A stretch of 64,000 nucleotides of DNA, taken from Plantactinospora sp. BC1. GTDB taxonomy: Bacteria; Actinomycetota; Actinomycetes; Mycobacteriales; Micromonosporaceae. The stretch lies in assembly GCF_003030345.1 (NCBI RefSeq), contig NZ_CP028158.1, positions 1,488,001 to 1,552,000 on the forward strand, in the 5' to 3' direction. This document shows, in pieces, positions 50,852 through 58,484 of this stretch (its first letter is position 1; each line of letters opens with the position of its first letter). The notes under the pieces were generated by a model that saw only the letters and a program-made list of their open reading frames with translations, searched no databases and was not told where the DNA came from. A program made the position numbers and the translations under genes.

Positions 50852-52449
50852 CCACGGTCCGGGACGCCACCCTGGCGGTGCTGCGCCGGTACGGCGTGGA
50901 CCGGATCTTCGGCAACCCGGGCTCGACCGAGGTGGCCTTCCTCGCCGACCTGCCCGACGACCTGACCTTCGTACTCGCCCTGCACGAGGGTTCCGTGGTC
51001 GGGATGGCCACCGGCCACGCGCTGGCCACCGGACGGCCGGCGGTGGTGAACCTGCACACCACGGCCGGCCTGGGCAACGCCGTCGGGGCGCTCGCCACCG
51101 CCCGGGTCAACCGGGCCGCACTGGTGGTGCTCGTCGGGCAGCAGGACCGCCGGCACCTCGCCGCCGAGCCGTTCCTCGCCGGCCGGCTCGACCAGCTCGC
51201 CGGCCCGTACCCGGTCTGGGTGGAGCAGCCGGTGCTGGCCCAGGACGTGCCGGCGGCGGTACGCCGGGCCTGGCACGAGGCCACCCTGCGGCGCGGCCCG
51301 GCCCTGGTGGTGGTGCCGATGGACGACTGGACCGCCGAGGTCGACCCGTCGCTGGGCCGGGCCGCGCCGGAGCGGGTCCACCCGCCGGTGCTCGCACCCG
51401 GCCCCGCGCTCGACGAGCTGGCCCGGCTCGTCGACGCCGCCACCGCCCCGGTGCTGGTGGTCGGCGCCGGAGCGGACGACGGGGCGACCTGGGACGCGCT
51501 GACGACCCTGGCGGACCGGATCGGCGCACCGGTCTGGCAGGAGGCGTTCGGCGCCCGGGCCGGATTCCCGCAGCACCATCCCCGGTTCGCCGGTCACCTG
51601 CCGGCCGCCCGGTCCCGGCTGCGCGCCACGCTGGACGGGCACGACCTGGCCCTGGTGGTCGGCACCGCCGCCTTCCGGCAGTACGTCTACGAGCCCGGCC
51701 CGCTGCTGCCGGCGGGCCTGACCGTCGCGGTGGTCTCGGCCGACCCGGCCGAGGTGCACCGCAGCGAGGCGGAGTTCGCCGTACTGGCCGACCCGGCCGC
51801 CTGCGTCGAGGCCCTCGCCGCCCGGGTGACCCGACGGAACCGTCCCGCCCCGGAGCGCCCCGGCCCGGCTCCGGTGCCGCCACCCGGTCCCGGCGAGCCG
51901 CTGCGGGCGACACACGTCTTCGCCGCGCTGGCCCGGCGGTTGCCGGCCGACGTCGTACTCGTCGAGGAGACCCCCTCCACCCGACCGGACCTGCACCGGA
52001 TGCTGCCGGCCCGGCAACCGCGCGGCTTCGTCAGCGCGGCGATGGGCGGCCTCGGGTTCGGGCTGCCCGCCGCGGCCGGACTGCGGCTCGGCGACCCGAC
52101 CCGGCCGGTGGTGGCGATCCTCGGTGACGGTTCGGCGCTCTATGCCGTGCAGGGACTCTGGAGCGCCGCCCGGTACGGCTGCGGCGTGCTCTACGTGGTC
52201 CTGGCCAACGGCCGGTACGCGGTGCTGGACCGGCTCACCGAGCAGTACGGCGGCAAGCCGCCCTGGCCGGCCTTCGGCGAGGTGGACGTGTACGGGCTGG
52301 CCCGGTCGTTCGGCTGCCCCGCCCGGCGGATCCGGACCCATCCGGAACTCCTCGCCGTGCTCGACGAGGTGGTGCCGGGCCTCGCCGAGCGGACCGAACC
52401 GCTGCTGCTCGACGTGGCCGTCAGCCCGGAGCCGCACTTCGCGCCGTGA
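50848..52449 (+). CDS. Benzoylformate decarboxylase-like ThDP enzyme
   Basis: A 533-residue thiamine-diphosphate enzyme. It matches benzoylformate decarboxylase with identical numbering for S26 (NPGSTE), E47 (LHEGS) and H70 (NLHTTAG). The ThDP motif is GDGSALYAVQGLWSAARYGCGVLYVVLANGRY. However, where the Pseudomonas enzyme has FRYHQYDPG (H281), this one has FRQYVYEPG, so that histidine appears replaced by a tyrosine (Y279). It probably decarboxylates an arylglyoxylate to an aldehyde; the 4-hydroxy substrate is inferred from pobA downstream. Its ATG overlaps the ATPase stop. Confidence 0.82.
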   Translation: MTTVRDATLAVLRRYGVDRIFGNPGSTEVAFLADLPDDLTFVLALHEGSVVGMATGHALATGRPAVVNLHTTAGLGNAVGALATARVNRAALVVLVGQQDRRHLAAEPFLAGRLDQLAGPYPVWVEQPVLAQDVPAAVRRAWHEATLRRGPALVVVPMDDWTAEVDPSLGRAAPERVHPPVLAPGPALDELARLVDAATAPVLVVGAGADDGATWDALTTLADRIGAPVWQEAFGARAGFPQHHPRFAGHLPAARSRLRATLDGHDLALVVGTAAFRQYVYEPGPLLPAGLTVAVVSADPAEVHRSEAEFAVLADPAACVEALAARVTRRNRPAPERPGPAPVPPPGPGEPLRATHVFAALARRLPADVVLVEETPSTRPDLHRMLPARQPRGFVSAAMGGLGFGLPAAAGLRLGDPTRPVVAILGDGSALYAVQGLWSAARYGCGVLYVVLANGRYAVLDRLTEQYGGKPPWPAFGEVDVYGLARSFGCPARRIRTHPELLAVLDEVVPGLAERTEPLLLDVAVSPEPHFAP

Positions 52450-52501
52450 CCCGCTCCGCGTCGCCGAGGCGGCGCACCGCCACCACCCCAGGGAGGTTCC
52501 G

Positions 52502-53962
52502 ATGACTCTTCTCGACTCGACCGACTGGCACGGCAGGATATTCAGCGACGGATGGGTCCGGGCCGACGGCGGTGACGCGGCGGTACGGGAACCGGCCACC
52601 GGCGACGAGATCGGCCGTACCGGGATCGCTAACGCCGCCGACGTGGCCCGGGCCGCAGCCCGCGCCGCGCAGGCCCAGCGCGACTGGGCCGCGACCCCCT
52701 ACGACAAGCGGGCCGCCGTGCTGCGCCGGGCCGGGCGGTTGTGGGAGGAGCACGCGGCCGAGGTCGGCGACTGGATCGTCCGGGAGACCGGTTCGGTGCC
52801 GCCGAAGGCGACCCTGGAGACGGATACCGCCGCGCAGGAGTGCTACGAGGCGGCGGCGCTCGCCTCGCACCCGCTCGGCGAGATCATCCAGAGCGCGCAG
52901 CCCCGGCTCAGCCTGGCCCGCCGGCTTCCGGTAGGTGTGGTCGGGGTGATCTCCCCGTTCAACGTGCCGGTGATCCTCGGGGTCCGCTCGGTCGCCCCGG
53001 CGCTGGCCCTGGGCAACGCGGTGCTGCTCAAGCCCGACCCGCGGACCGCCGTCGCGGGCGGGGTCGCGGTCGCCCGGATCTTCGAGGAGGCCGGCCTGCC
53101 GCCGGGGGTACTGCACGTGCTGCCGGGCGGGCCGGAGGCGGGCGAGGCGCTCGTCGCCGACCCGCACGTCCGCCTGATCAGCTTCACCGGCTCGACGTCG
53201 GCCGGCCGCCAGGTCGGGCAGGCCGCCGCCCGGCACCTCAAGCGGGTACTGCTGGAACTCGGCGGCAACTCGGCGCTGGTGGTCCTCGACGACGCCGACC
53301 TGGAGCTGGCGGTCTCCGCCGGTGCCTGGGGTTCCTTCCTGCACCAGGGGCAGATCTGCATGACCACCGGCCGGCACCTGGTACACGAGTCGCTGGCCGA
53401 CGACTACGTCGAGCGGCTGGCCGAGAAGGCCGCGCACCTGCCGGTCGGCAACCCGGCCCGGGAGCACGTGGCGCTCGGGCCGATCATCGACGAGCGGCAG
53501 CGCGACAAGATCCACTCTCTGGTCACCGGCAGCATCGACGCCGGGGCGACCCTGGTGACCGGCGGGACGTACGAGAACCTCTTCTACCGGCCGACGGTGC
53601 TCACCGACGTCACCCCGGCCACCCCGGCGTACGCGCACGAGGTCTTCGGCCCGGTCGCCCCGGTACTGCGCTTCGGCGACCTGGACGAGGCCGCGAAGCT
53701 CGCCGCCGACAGCGAGTACGGCCTCTCGCTCGGCATCCTCAGCCGGGACGTGATGAAGGCGCTGGCCTTCGCCGAGCGGGTGCCGAGCGGCATCGTGCAC
53801 ATCAACGACCAGACGGTCAGCGACGAGGCGGTCGCCCCGTTCGGCGGGGTGGCCGCCTCCGGCAACGGCCCCCGGCTGGGCGGGACGGCGGCGAACCTCG
53901 CCGCGTTCACCGAGACGCAGTGGGTGACCGTGCAGGGCGACATCACGAGGTACCCCTTCTGA
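52502..53962 (+). CDS. Benzaldehyde dehydrogenase-like aldehyde dehydrogenase
   Basis: A 486-residue NAD(P)-dependent aldehyde dehydrogenase. The cofactor site SFTGSTSAGRQVGQAA, general base in LLELGGNSALVV and catalytic cysteine in GQICMTTGRHLVHES are present. The C-terminal INDQTVSDEAVAPFGGVAASGNGPRLGG is typical of the XylC/MdlD benzaldehyde dehydrogenase group. It would oxidise the aldehyde from the decarboxylase to the (hydroxy)benzoate. GGGAGG lies 6 nt before the ATG. A 52-nt gap follows the decarboxylase, still consistent with one operon. Confidence 0.88.
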   Translation: MTLLDSTDWHGRIFSDGWVRADGGDAAVREPATGDEIGRTGIANAADVARAAARAAQAQRDWAATPYDKRAAVLRRAGRLWEEHAAEVGDWIVRETGSVPPKATLETDTAAQECYEAAALASHPLGEIIQSAQPRLSLARRLPVGVVGVISPFNVPVILGVRSVAPALALGNAVLLKPDPRTAVAGGVAVARIFEEAGLPPGVLHVLPGGPEAGEALVADPHVRLISFTGSTSAGRQVGQAAARHLKRVLLELGGNSALVVLDDADLELAVSAGAWGSFLHQGQICMTTGRHLVHESLADDYVERLAEKAAHLPVGNPAREHVALGPIIDERQRDKIHSLVTGSIDAGATLVTGGTYENLFYRPTVLTDVTPATPAYAHEVFGPVAPVLRFGDLDEAAKLAADSEYGLSLGILSRDVMKALAFAERVPSGIVHINDQTVSDEAVAPFGGVAASGNGPRLGGTAANLAAFTETQWVTVQGDITRYPF

Positions 53963-54048
53963 ACCGCGAGTCTCCGGTCCCGGACGCCCGGGCCGCCGAG
54001 CCGGGCGACGACGCCGGCTCGGCCGCTCCGGGCGGCGGGCGGTTCGGA

Positions 54049-55206
54049 ATGGGCCGGGGCGGCTGGCTGACGCTGCTCGGGCTGGTCCTGCTGGCGTTGA
54101 ACCTGCGGGCGGCGATCGCGGCGGTCCCGCCACTGCTGCCCGAACTCCAGGTCGACCTCGACCTGGGTCGGAGCGCCGCCGGGCTGCTCACCGCCCTGCC
54201 GGTGCTCTGCTTCGGGCTGCTCTCCCCGTTCGCCGCGCTGCTCGGCCGCCGGATCGGCATCGAGTGGGCGCTGCTCGCCGCGATGCTCGGCATCGTGCTG
54301 GGCAGCCTGACCAGGACCCTGCCGCACGCGGGCTGGATGCTCGCCGGCACCGCGATCATCGGCGCCGGGATCACCATCGGCAACGTGCTGGTGCCGAGCG
54401 CCGTCAAGCAGCACTTCGCGGGCCGGCCGGGCCTGGCGACCGGGTTGAGTACCGCCTCGATGACCACCGGGGCGACGGTGGCGGCGGCGGTGAGCGCGCC
54501 GCTGGCGTACGCGCTGGGGTGGGGTTGGCGGGGTTCCCTGCTGGCGCTCGGCGCCTTCGCCGGGGTGGCGGCGCTCGGCTGGCTCCCCCAGGTGCGCCGC
54601 CGGCACACCGCACCGGCCGCGGAGCCGCCGCAGCCGAGCGGCCGGGTGCTGCGCTCGCCGGTCACCTGGCAGGTCGCCGTCTTCATGGGGACGCAGTCGA
54701 TGCTCTACTACGCGATCCTCACCTGGCTGCCGAGCCTGCTGCGGGACCAGGGCGTCGCGCCGACCCGGGCGGGCGCGGCGTTGGCGCTGTTCAACCTGCT
54801 CGGCATCGGCACCGCGCTGGTGGTGCCGACGCTGGCGGTCCGCCGGCCCGACCAGCGCGGGCTGGCGCTGGTGATCTGCGCCGGCTGGGCGGCCGGGGTG
54901 CTCGGCCTGCTGGCCGTGCCCTCCTGGTATCTGCTCTGGACGGTGTTGGCCGGGCTCGCCCAGGGCGCCGCGCTCAGTCTCACCCTGATCCTGCTGGTGC
55001 TCCGGGCCCGGACACCCGGGTCGGCCCGGCAGCTCTCCGGCGCGGTGCAGTCGATCGGCTACCTGCTCAGCGCCGCCGGGCCGGTGCTGGTCGGCGCGCT
55101 CCGGGACGCCAGCGCCGGCTGGGGCCTGCCGCTCGCCGCCCTGGTCGTGGTGACGGCGGTGATGGCGGTCAGCGCACTCGGTGCGGGCCGGGACCGGCAG
55201 GTGTGA
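54049..55206 (+). CDS. MFS transporter (CynX/NimT type)
   Basis: A 385-residue major-facilitator protein with 12 predicted membrane segments (6+6 around the cytoplasmic loop RRRHTAPAAEPPQPSGR). The phrases LNLRAAIAAVPPLLPELQVDLDLG and AAILGxGITIGNVLVPS-like GAGITIGNVLVPSAVKQHFAG are those of the CynX/NimT group. It may import a hydroxybenzoate or export an intermediate. The start is uncertain: the frame has no good start between the dehydrogenase stop and the ATG at 54049, only 10 residues before the first segment. Confidence 0.87.
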   Translation: MGRGGWLTLLGLVLLALNLRAAIAAVPPLLPELQVDLDLGRSAAGLLTALPVLCFGLLSPFAALLGRRIGIEWALLAAMLGIVLGSLTRTLPHAGWMLAGTAIIGAGITIGNVLVPSAVKQHFAGRPGLATGLSTASMTTGATVAAAVSAPLAYALGWGWRGSLLALGAFAGVAALGWLPQVRRRHTAPAAEPPQPSGRVLRSPVTWQVAVFMGTQSMLYYAILTWLPSLLRDQGVAPTRAGAALALFNLLGIGTALVVPTLAVRRPDQRGLALVICAGWAAGVLGLLAVPSWYLLWTVLAGLAQGAALSLTLILLVLRARTPGSARQLSGAVQSIGYLLSAAGPVLVGALRDASAGWGLPLAALVVVTAVMAVSALGAGRDRQV

Positions 55207-55229
55207 CGTGCCGGCGGCCCGGTGGTTCA

Positions 55230-55275
55230 GGAGAGTCGCGAGAGATCGGTTCGGGAGAGTCGCGAGAGGTCGGGG
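55230..55275 (+). repeat. Direct repeat upstream of pobA
   Basis: GAGAGTCGCGAGAG occurs twice, at 55231 and 55255, each followed by a TCGG, with a 24-nt period. The pair fills most of the 77-nt gap between the MFS gene and pobA and ends at the GGGGAG that precedes the pobA ATG. It could be a binding site or slippage product. Confidence 0.65.
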
Positions 55276-55283
55276 AGTGAACG

Positions 55284-56456
55284 ATGCGTACCCAGGTCGG
55301 GATCGTCGGGGCGGGGCCGGCGGGTCTGCTGCTGTCGCACCTGCTGCACCGGGCCGGCATCGGGTCGGTGGTGCTGGAGTGCCGCAGCCGGGAGTACGTC
55401 GAGCACCGGGTCCGGGCCGGCGTGCTGGAGCAGGGCTCGGTCGACCTGCTCCGGCGGTGCGGGCTGGGTGAGCGGCTGGACCGGGAGGGGCTCCGGCACG
55501 AGGGCATCGAGCTGCGCTTCGGCGGTGCCGCACACCGGATCGCGATGACCGAGCTGACCGGTCGGGCGATCACGGTCTACGGGCAGCAGGAGGTGGTGAA
55601 GGATCTGATCGCCACCCGTACGGCCGCCGGGGGTGACCTCCGGTTCGAGGTCGAGGACGTACGCCTCGACGGGCTCGACTCCGACTCGCCGGTGATCCGG
55701 TTCCGGCACCACGGCCGCGACGAGGAGCTGCACTGCGACTTCGTCGCCGGCTGCGACGGCTCGCACGGGGTGAGCCGGGCGAGTGTGCCGGCCGGCGAGC
55801 TGACCGAGTACGACCGCGGCTATCCCTTCGCCTGGCTCGGGGTACTCGCCGCGGCCGCCCCGGCGGCCGAGGAGCTGATCTACGCCCACCACGACCGGGG
55901 GTTCGCGCTGCACAGCATGCGTTCCCCGGAGATCTCCCGGCTCTATCTCCAGGTCGAGCCGGAAACCGATCTGGCGGAGTGGCCCGACGAGCGGATCTGG
56001 GCCGAGCTGCGTACCCGGTTGGAGACGGTTCCGGGTTGGACGCTCAACACCGGGCCGATCCTGGAGAAGAGCGTCACCGGGATGCGGAGCCTGGTGGTGG
56101 AGCCGATGCGGTGGCGGCGGCTCTTCCTGGCCGGCGACGCGGTGCACATCGTGCCGCCGACCGGTGCCAAGGGGATGAACCTGGCGCTGGCCGACGTGAC
56201 GCTGCTCGGCGACGCGTTCGCCGCCTGGTACCGGGAGGGCCGGGACGACCTGCTGGACGGCTACTCCGACACCGCGCTGCGGCGGGTCTGGCGCGCCCAG
56301 CACTTCTCCTGGTGGATGACCTCGCTGCTGCACCGGCTGAACACCGACGACCCGTACGAGGCGAGGTTGCAGCTCTCGACGCTGCGCTACCTCACCTCGT
56401 CCCGGGCGTATGCCACCAGTCTGGCGGAGAACTACGTCGGTCTCCCCGAGGTCTGA
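55284..56456 (+). CDS. pobA: 4-hydroxybenzoate 3-monooxygenase
   Basis: A 390-residue FAD-dependent hydroxylase. The FAD-binding GIVGAGPAGLLLSHLL, ECRSREYVEHRVRAGVLEQGSVDLLR, the DG motif CDGSHGVSR and LFLAGDAVHIVPPTGAKGMNLALADV match p-hydroxybenzoate hydroxylase along the full length. It hydroxylates 4-hydroxybenzoate to protocatechuate, which feeds the divergent pca operon. It sits last in the plus-strand series, supporting 4-hydroxylated substrates for the whole series. Confidence 0.95.
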   Translation: MRTQVGIVGAGPAGLLLSHLLHRAGIGSVVLECRSREYVEHRVRAGVLEQGSVDLLRRCGLGERLDREGLRHEGIELRFGGAAHRIAMTELTGRAITVYGQQEVVKDLIATRTAAGGDLRFEVEDVRLDGLDSDSPVIRFRHHGRDEELHCDFVAGCDGSHGVSRASVPAGELTEYDRGYPFAWLGVLAAAAPAAEELIYAHHDRGFALHSMRSPEISRLYLQVEPETDLAEWPDERIWAELRTRLETVPGWTLNTGPILEKSVTGMRSLVVEPMRWRRLFLAGDAVHIVPPTGAKGMNLALADVTLLGDAFAAWYREGRDDLLDGYSDTALRRVWRAQHFSWWMTSLLHRLNTDDPYEARLQLSTLRYLTSSRAYATSLAENYVGLPEV

Positions 56457-56903
56457 TCAGGGGGTGGCGGCCACCGTGGCCGGCTCCTGGGCGACGCTGC
56501 GGCCCCGGCGCCGGGCGAGCGCCGCGTCCAGCGACCACCGTCCGCCGCCGAGGGCGGCGACCAGCAGGAAGGACCAGCAGAACAGGGCGGCGGTCTCGCC
56601 GCCGTTGTTCAGCGGCAGCAGCCCGTCGGGCTGGTGCACCACGAAGTACGCGTACGCCATCGAGCCGGAGCAGATGATCGCAGCGGGGCGGGTGCTCAGG
56701 CCGACCAGCACCAGCAGTCCGCCGACGAACTGGATGAGGGCCGCGTACCACCCGGGCCAGGTGCCGATCGCGATCGCCTCGCCGCTCCCCCGGTTGCCGC
56801 CGAAGATCCCGAAGAGGGAGGCGGCGCCGTGCAGGGCGAACAGCAGGCCGAGCACGATCCGGAACAGCGTGGTCACGAGGTCGGTGACTCGGGCATTGGA
56901 CAT
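56457..56903 (-). CDS. DoxX family membrane protein
   Basis: A 148-residue protein with four hydrophobic segments (about 10-28, 45-65, 72-90, 100-120) and DoxX-type phrases FRIVLGLLFALHGAASLFG, FVGGLLVLVGLSTRPAAII and AYAYFVVHQ. Family members are membrane oxidoreductase-associated proteins linked to redox stress; the reaction is unknown. AAGGAG is 6 nt before the ATG. It has its own strong promoter with an inverted repeat. It is convergent with pobA and ends 1 nt after the pobA stop, leaving no space for a terminator. Confidence 0.87.
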   Translation of the reverse strand: MSNARVTDLVTTLFRIVLGLLFALHGAASLFGIFGGNRGSGEAIAIGTWPGWYAALIQFVGGLLVLVGLSTRPAAIICSGSMAYAYFVVHQPDGLLPLNNGGETAALFCWSFLLVAALGGGRWSLDAALARRRGRSVAQEPATVAATP

Positions 56904-56955
56904 GGGACACTCCTTGCGACTAGCAGTAATAGCTGTTGGGTCCCACGGCAGAGTC

Positions 56956-56985
56956 ACGCTATCCATTCACATTGATAGCTGTCAA
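56956..56985 (-). promoter_or_regulatory. doxX promoter with inverted-repeat operator
   Basis: On the minus strand TTGACA (56985-56980) and TAGCGT (56961-56956) are 18 nt apart. GCTATC (56979-56974) and GATAGC (56963-56958) form a perfect 6-bp inverted repeat with a 10-nt spacer inside the promoter, and a further GCTAT lies just upstream of the -35 box. A dimeric repressor of the MarR or GntR type could bind here. Confidence 0.6.
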
Positions 56986-57065
56986 TAGCCTTCCCGATAG
57001 GTCCTTTACCCGCCCCCTTGCGGCCGCTCAGGACTCGCAGGTGAAAGGCGAGACGAACGAGTCGC

Positions 57066-57100
57066 GCCGTTCAAATTGGAAAAGTTCCAATTTGAACGGC
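57066..57100. terminator. Perfect 16-bp AT-rich inverted repeat
   Basis: Arms 57066-57081 and 57085-57100 are perfect complements around a 3-nt loop. The core is AT-rich (TTCAAATTGGAA), unlike the surrounding DNA. It starts 3 nt after the inhibitor stop codon on the minus strand, so it most likely terminates the protease-inhibitor transcript. An operator role is possible. Confidence 0.65.
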
Positions 57101-57103
57101 CGA

Positions 57104-57442
57104 TCAGTCCGACCGCACCGGGTCGGTCACGTGGATGGTCACCTCGAACCGCCGCGCCGGGCGTTCCCCCGCCTCCCAGCCGCGCGACAGCACCAGTCGC
57201 AGCGCGGTCCGGCCGGCCCCGGTCGCGGTGAACCGCAGCTGCCTGCTCCCGACGCCACCCCACCCCTCCCGCTCCGGCCGGAACGAGTCCCCGGCCGGGG
57301 CGAGCACCGCACTGTCCACCGCGTCGAGCTGCCACCGGTAGCCCGAACTGGGCGTCTCGGCGAGCTGCACGACCACCAGATCCCCCGGTGCCGCCGGATA
57401 GGACCGGCCGGCGTCCGCCTCGGTCAGCTCAAGGCGCGCCAC
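57104..57442 (-). CDS. Chagasin-family (I42) cysteine protease inhibitor
   Basis: A 112-residue Ig-like inhibitor of family I42. The three loops that enter the protease cleft are recognisable: TPSSGYRW at 30-37 (usual NPxTGY), GGVGSR at 62-67 (usual GxGG) and the region RGWEAGERP at 87-95 (usual RPW). There is no signal peptide or lipobox. It follows a papain-like protease gene on the same strand with a 42-nt gap, so the likely role is to hold that protease in check in the cytoplasm. I42 family is good; the loops are somewhat divergent. Confidence 0.75.
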   Translation of the reverse strand: MARLELTEADAGRSYPAAPGDLVVVQLAETPSSGYRWQLDAVDSAVLAPAGDSFRPEREGWGGVGSRQLRFTATGAGRTALRLVLSRGWEAGERPARRFEVTIHVTDPVRSD

Positions 57443-57484
57443 GCCGTACCCCGATCTCGGCGCGGCGGGCGGTTCCCCGGCCGG

Positions 57485-58318
57485 CTAGTGCGGCAACTCC
57501 ACCGCACAGCACGCCTCTCCCTGATCCTGAAGCAGCCCGTCGAAGTCCCCGCGCTTCATCTTGAACCGGCCACCCCAACCCCAGGCCGTCCCCCAGGAGT
57601 TCTGGAAGAGGTATGCGTCCTCGGACTCGATCCGGTCGAGCATGAGATAACAGTGCCCGCCCGCTCCGGCACCGGTCGGCTTGACGAAGCCGTTCTCGTC
57701 CGGATTGAACATGTCGGCGGTCCAGGCGGTGCCCACCACGATCGAGCCCTGGTTGTCGATCCATTCGTCGATCTCCGCAGTGGTGCGCGCGAAGGCGAAC
57801 GCGGCGAGCCGGCCCCGCTCCCGGACGGCGAGCGCCCCGGACCGGACGGTCGAGCCGTTCTCCTTGCCGGGCTCGCCGTCGATCACCTTGGCCTCGTAGT
57901 AGAGGGCGTGGCCGTCGGCGTTCTGGTAGGTGCCGGCGACCGGCATCGCGTCCACCCAGCCCGCCCAGCCGAACCCGACGCAGTGGCCCGTCTGCCCCTG
58001 GTCGAGCTGTACGGTCAACTCCCAGGCCGGCGCCCTGTCCCGGCTCGGGGCCGGGGTCGCCGTCGGCTGCCGCTGGGTCCGCAACCAACGCCAGAAGACC
58101 AGGTACGCCCGCCAGTCCGAGAAGTACGGCGTCTCGGTGAGCACCTGCTCCACCGTCATCTGCCGGATCGACTCGGCCGGCTCCGCGATCTCCAGCAGTC
58201 GCGGGATGTCCCAGTCCCGGGGGTCGGGCCGGTAGAGCCGGCCGAGCAGCTGCGGACCGGGAATGCTGCCCGCGCTCGTCTCCGGCGGATCCACCGCGAA
58301 ACGCCTCTCCTGTTCCAT
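57485..58318 (-). CDS. Papain-like (C1) cysteine protease
   Basis: A 277-residue papain-fold protease. The catalytic set is complete: oxyanion Q107 and nucleophile C113 in DQGQTGHCVGF (papain spacing of six), H222 in GGHCYLMLDRI, and N240 in FQNSWGTAWGWGG. The first 95 residues include a region rich in Pro/Arg that could act as a propeptide or adaptor. There is no signal peptide, so it is probably cytoplasmic, unusual for an actinomycete C1 protease. A chagasin-like inhibitor gene follows in the same transcript. Natural substrates are unknown. Confidence 0.85.
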   Translation of the reverse strand: MEQERRFAVDPPETSAGSIPGPQLLGRLYRPDPRDWDIPRLLEIAEPAESIRQMTVEQVLTETPYFSDWRAYLVFWRWLRTQRQPTATPAPSRDRAPAWELTVQLDQGQTGHCVGFGWAGWVDAMPVAGTYQNADGHALYYEAKVIDGEPGKENGSTVRSGALAVRERGRLAAFAFARTTAEIDEWIDNQGSIVVGTAWTADMFNPDENGFVKPTGAGAGGHCYLMLDRIESEDAYLFQNSWGTAWGWGGRFKMKRGDFDGLLQDQGEACCAVELPH

Positions 58319-58484
58319 CGACTCGCCTCCGGCCGGGCCCTGACGGGCGGTTGGACACCGACGGCGTCAGGCCAGCCCGGACATCGCCGCAGAACCCGTC
58401 CCGTAGCCGCCGCGGCACCCATTGTGCGCCCTGGGGGCAATCCGGTGGGTGCGATCCGGCGAGTCCGGCCGAACTGCCGGCGTG

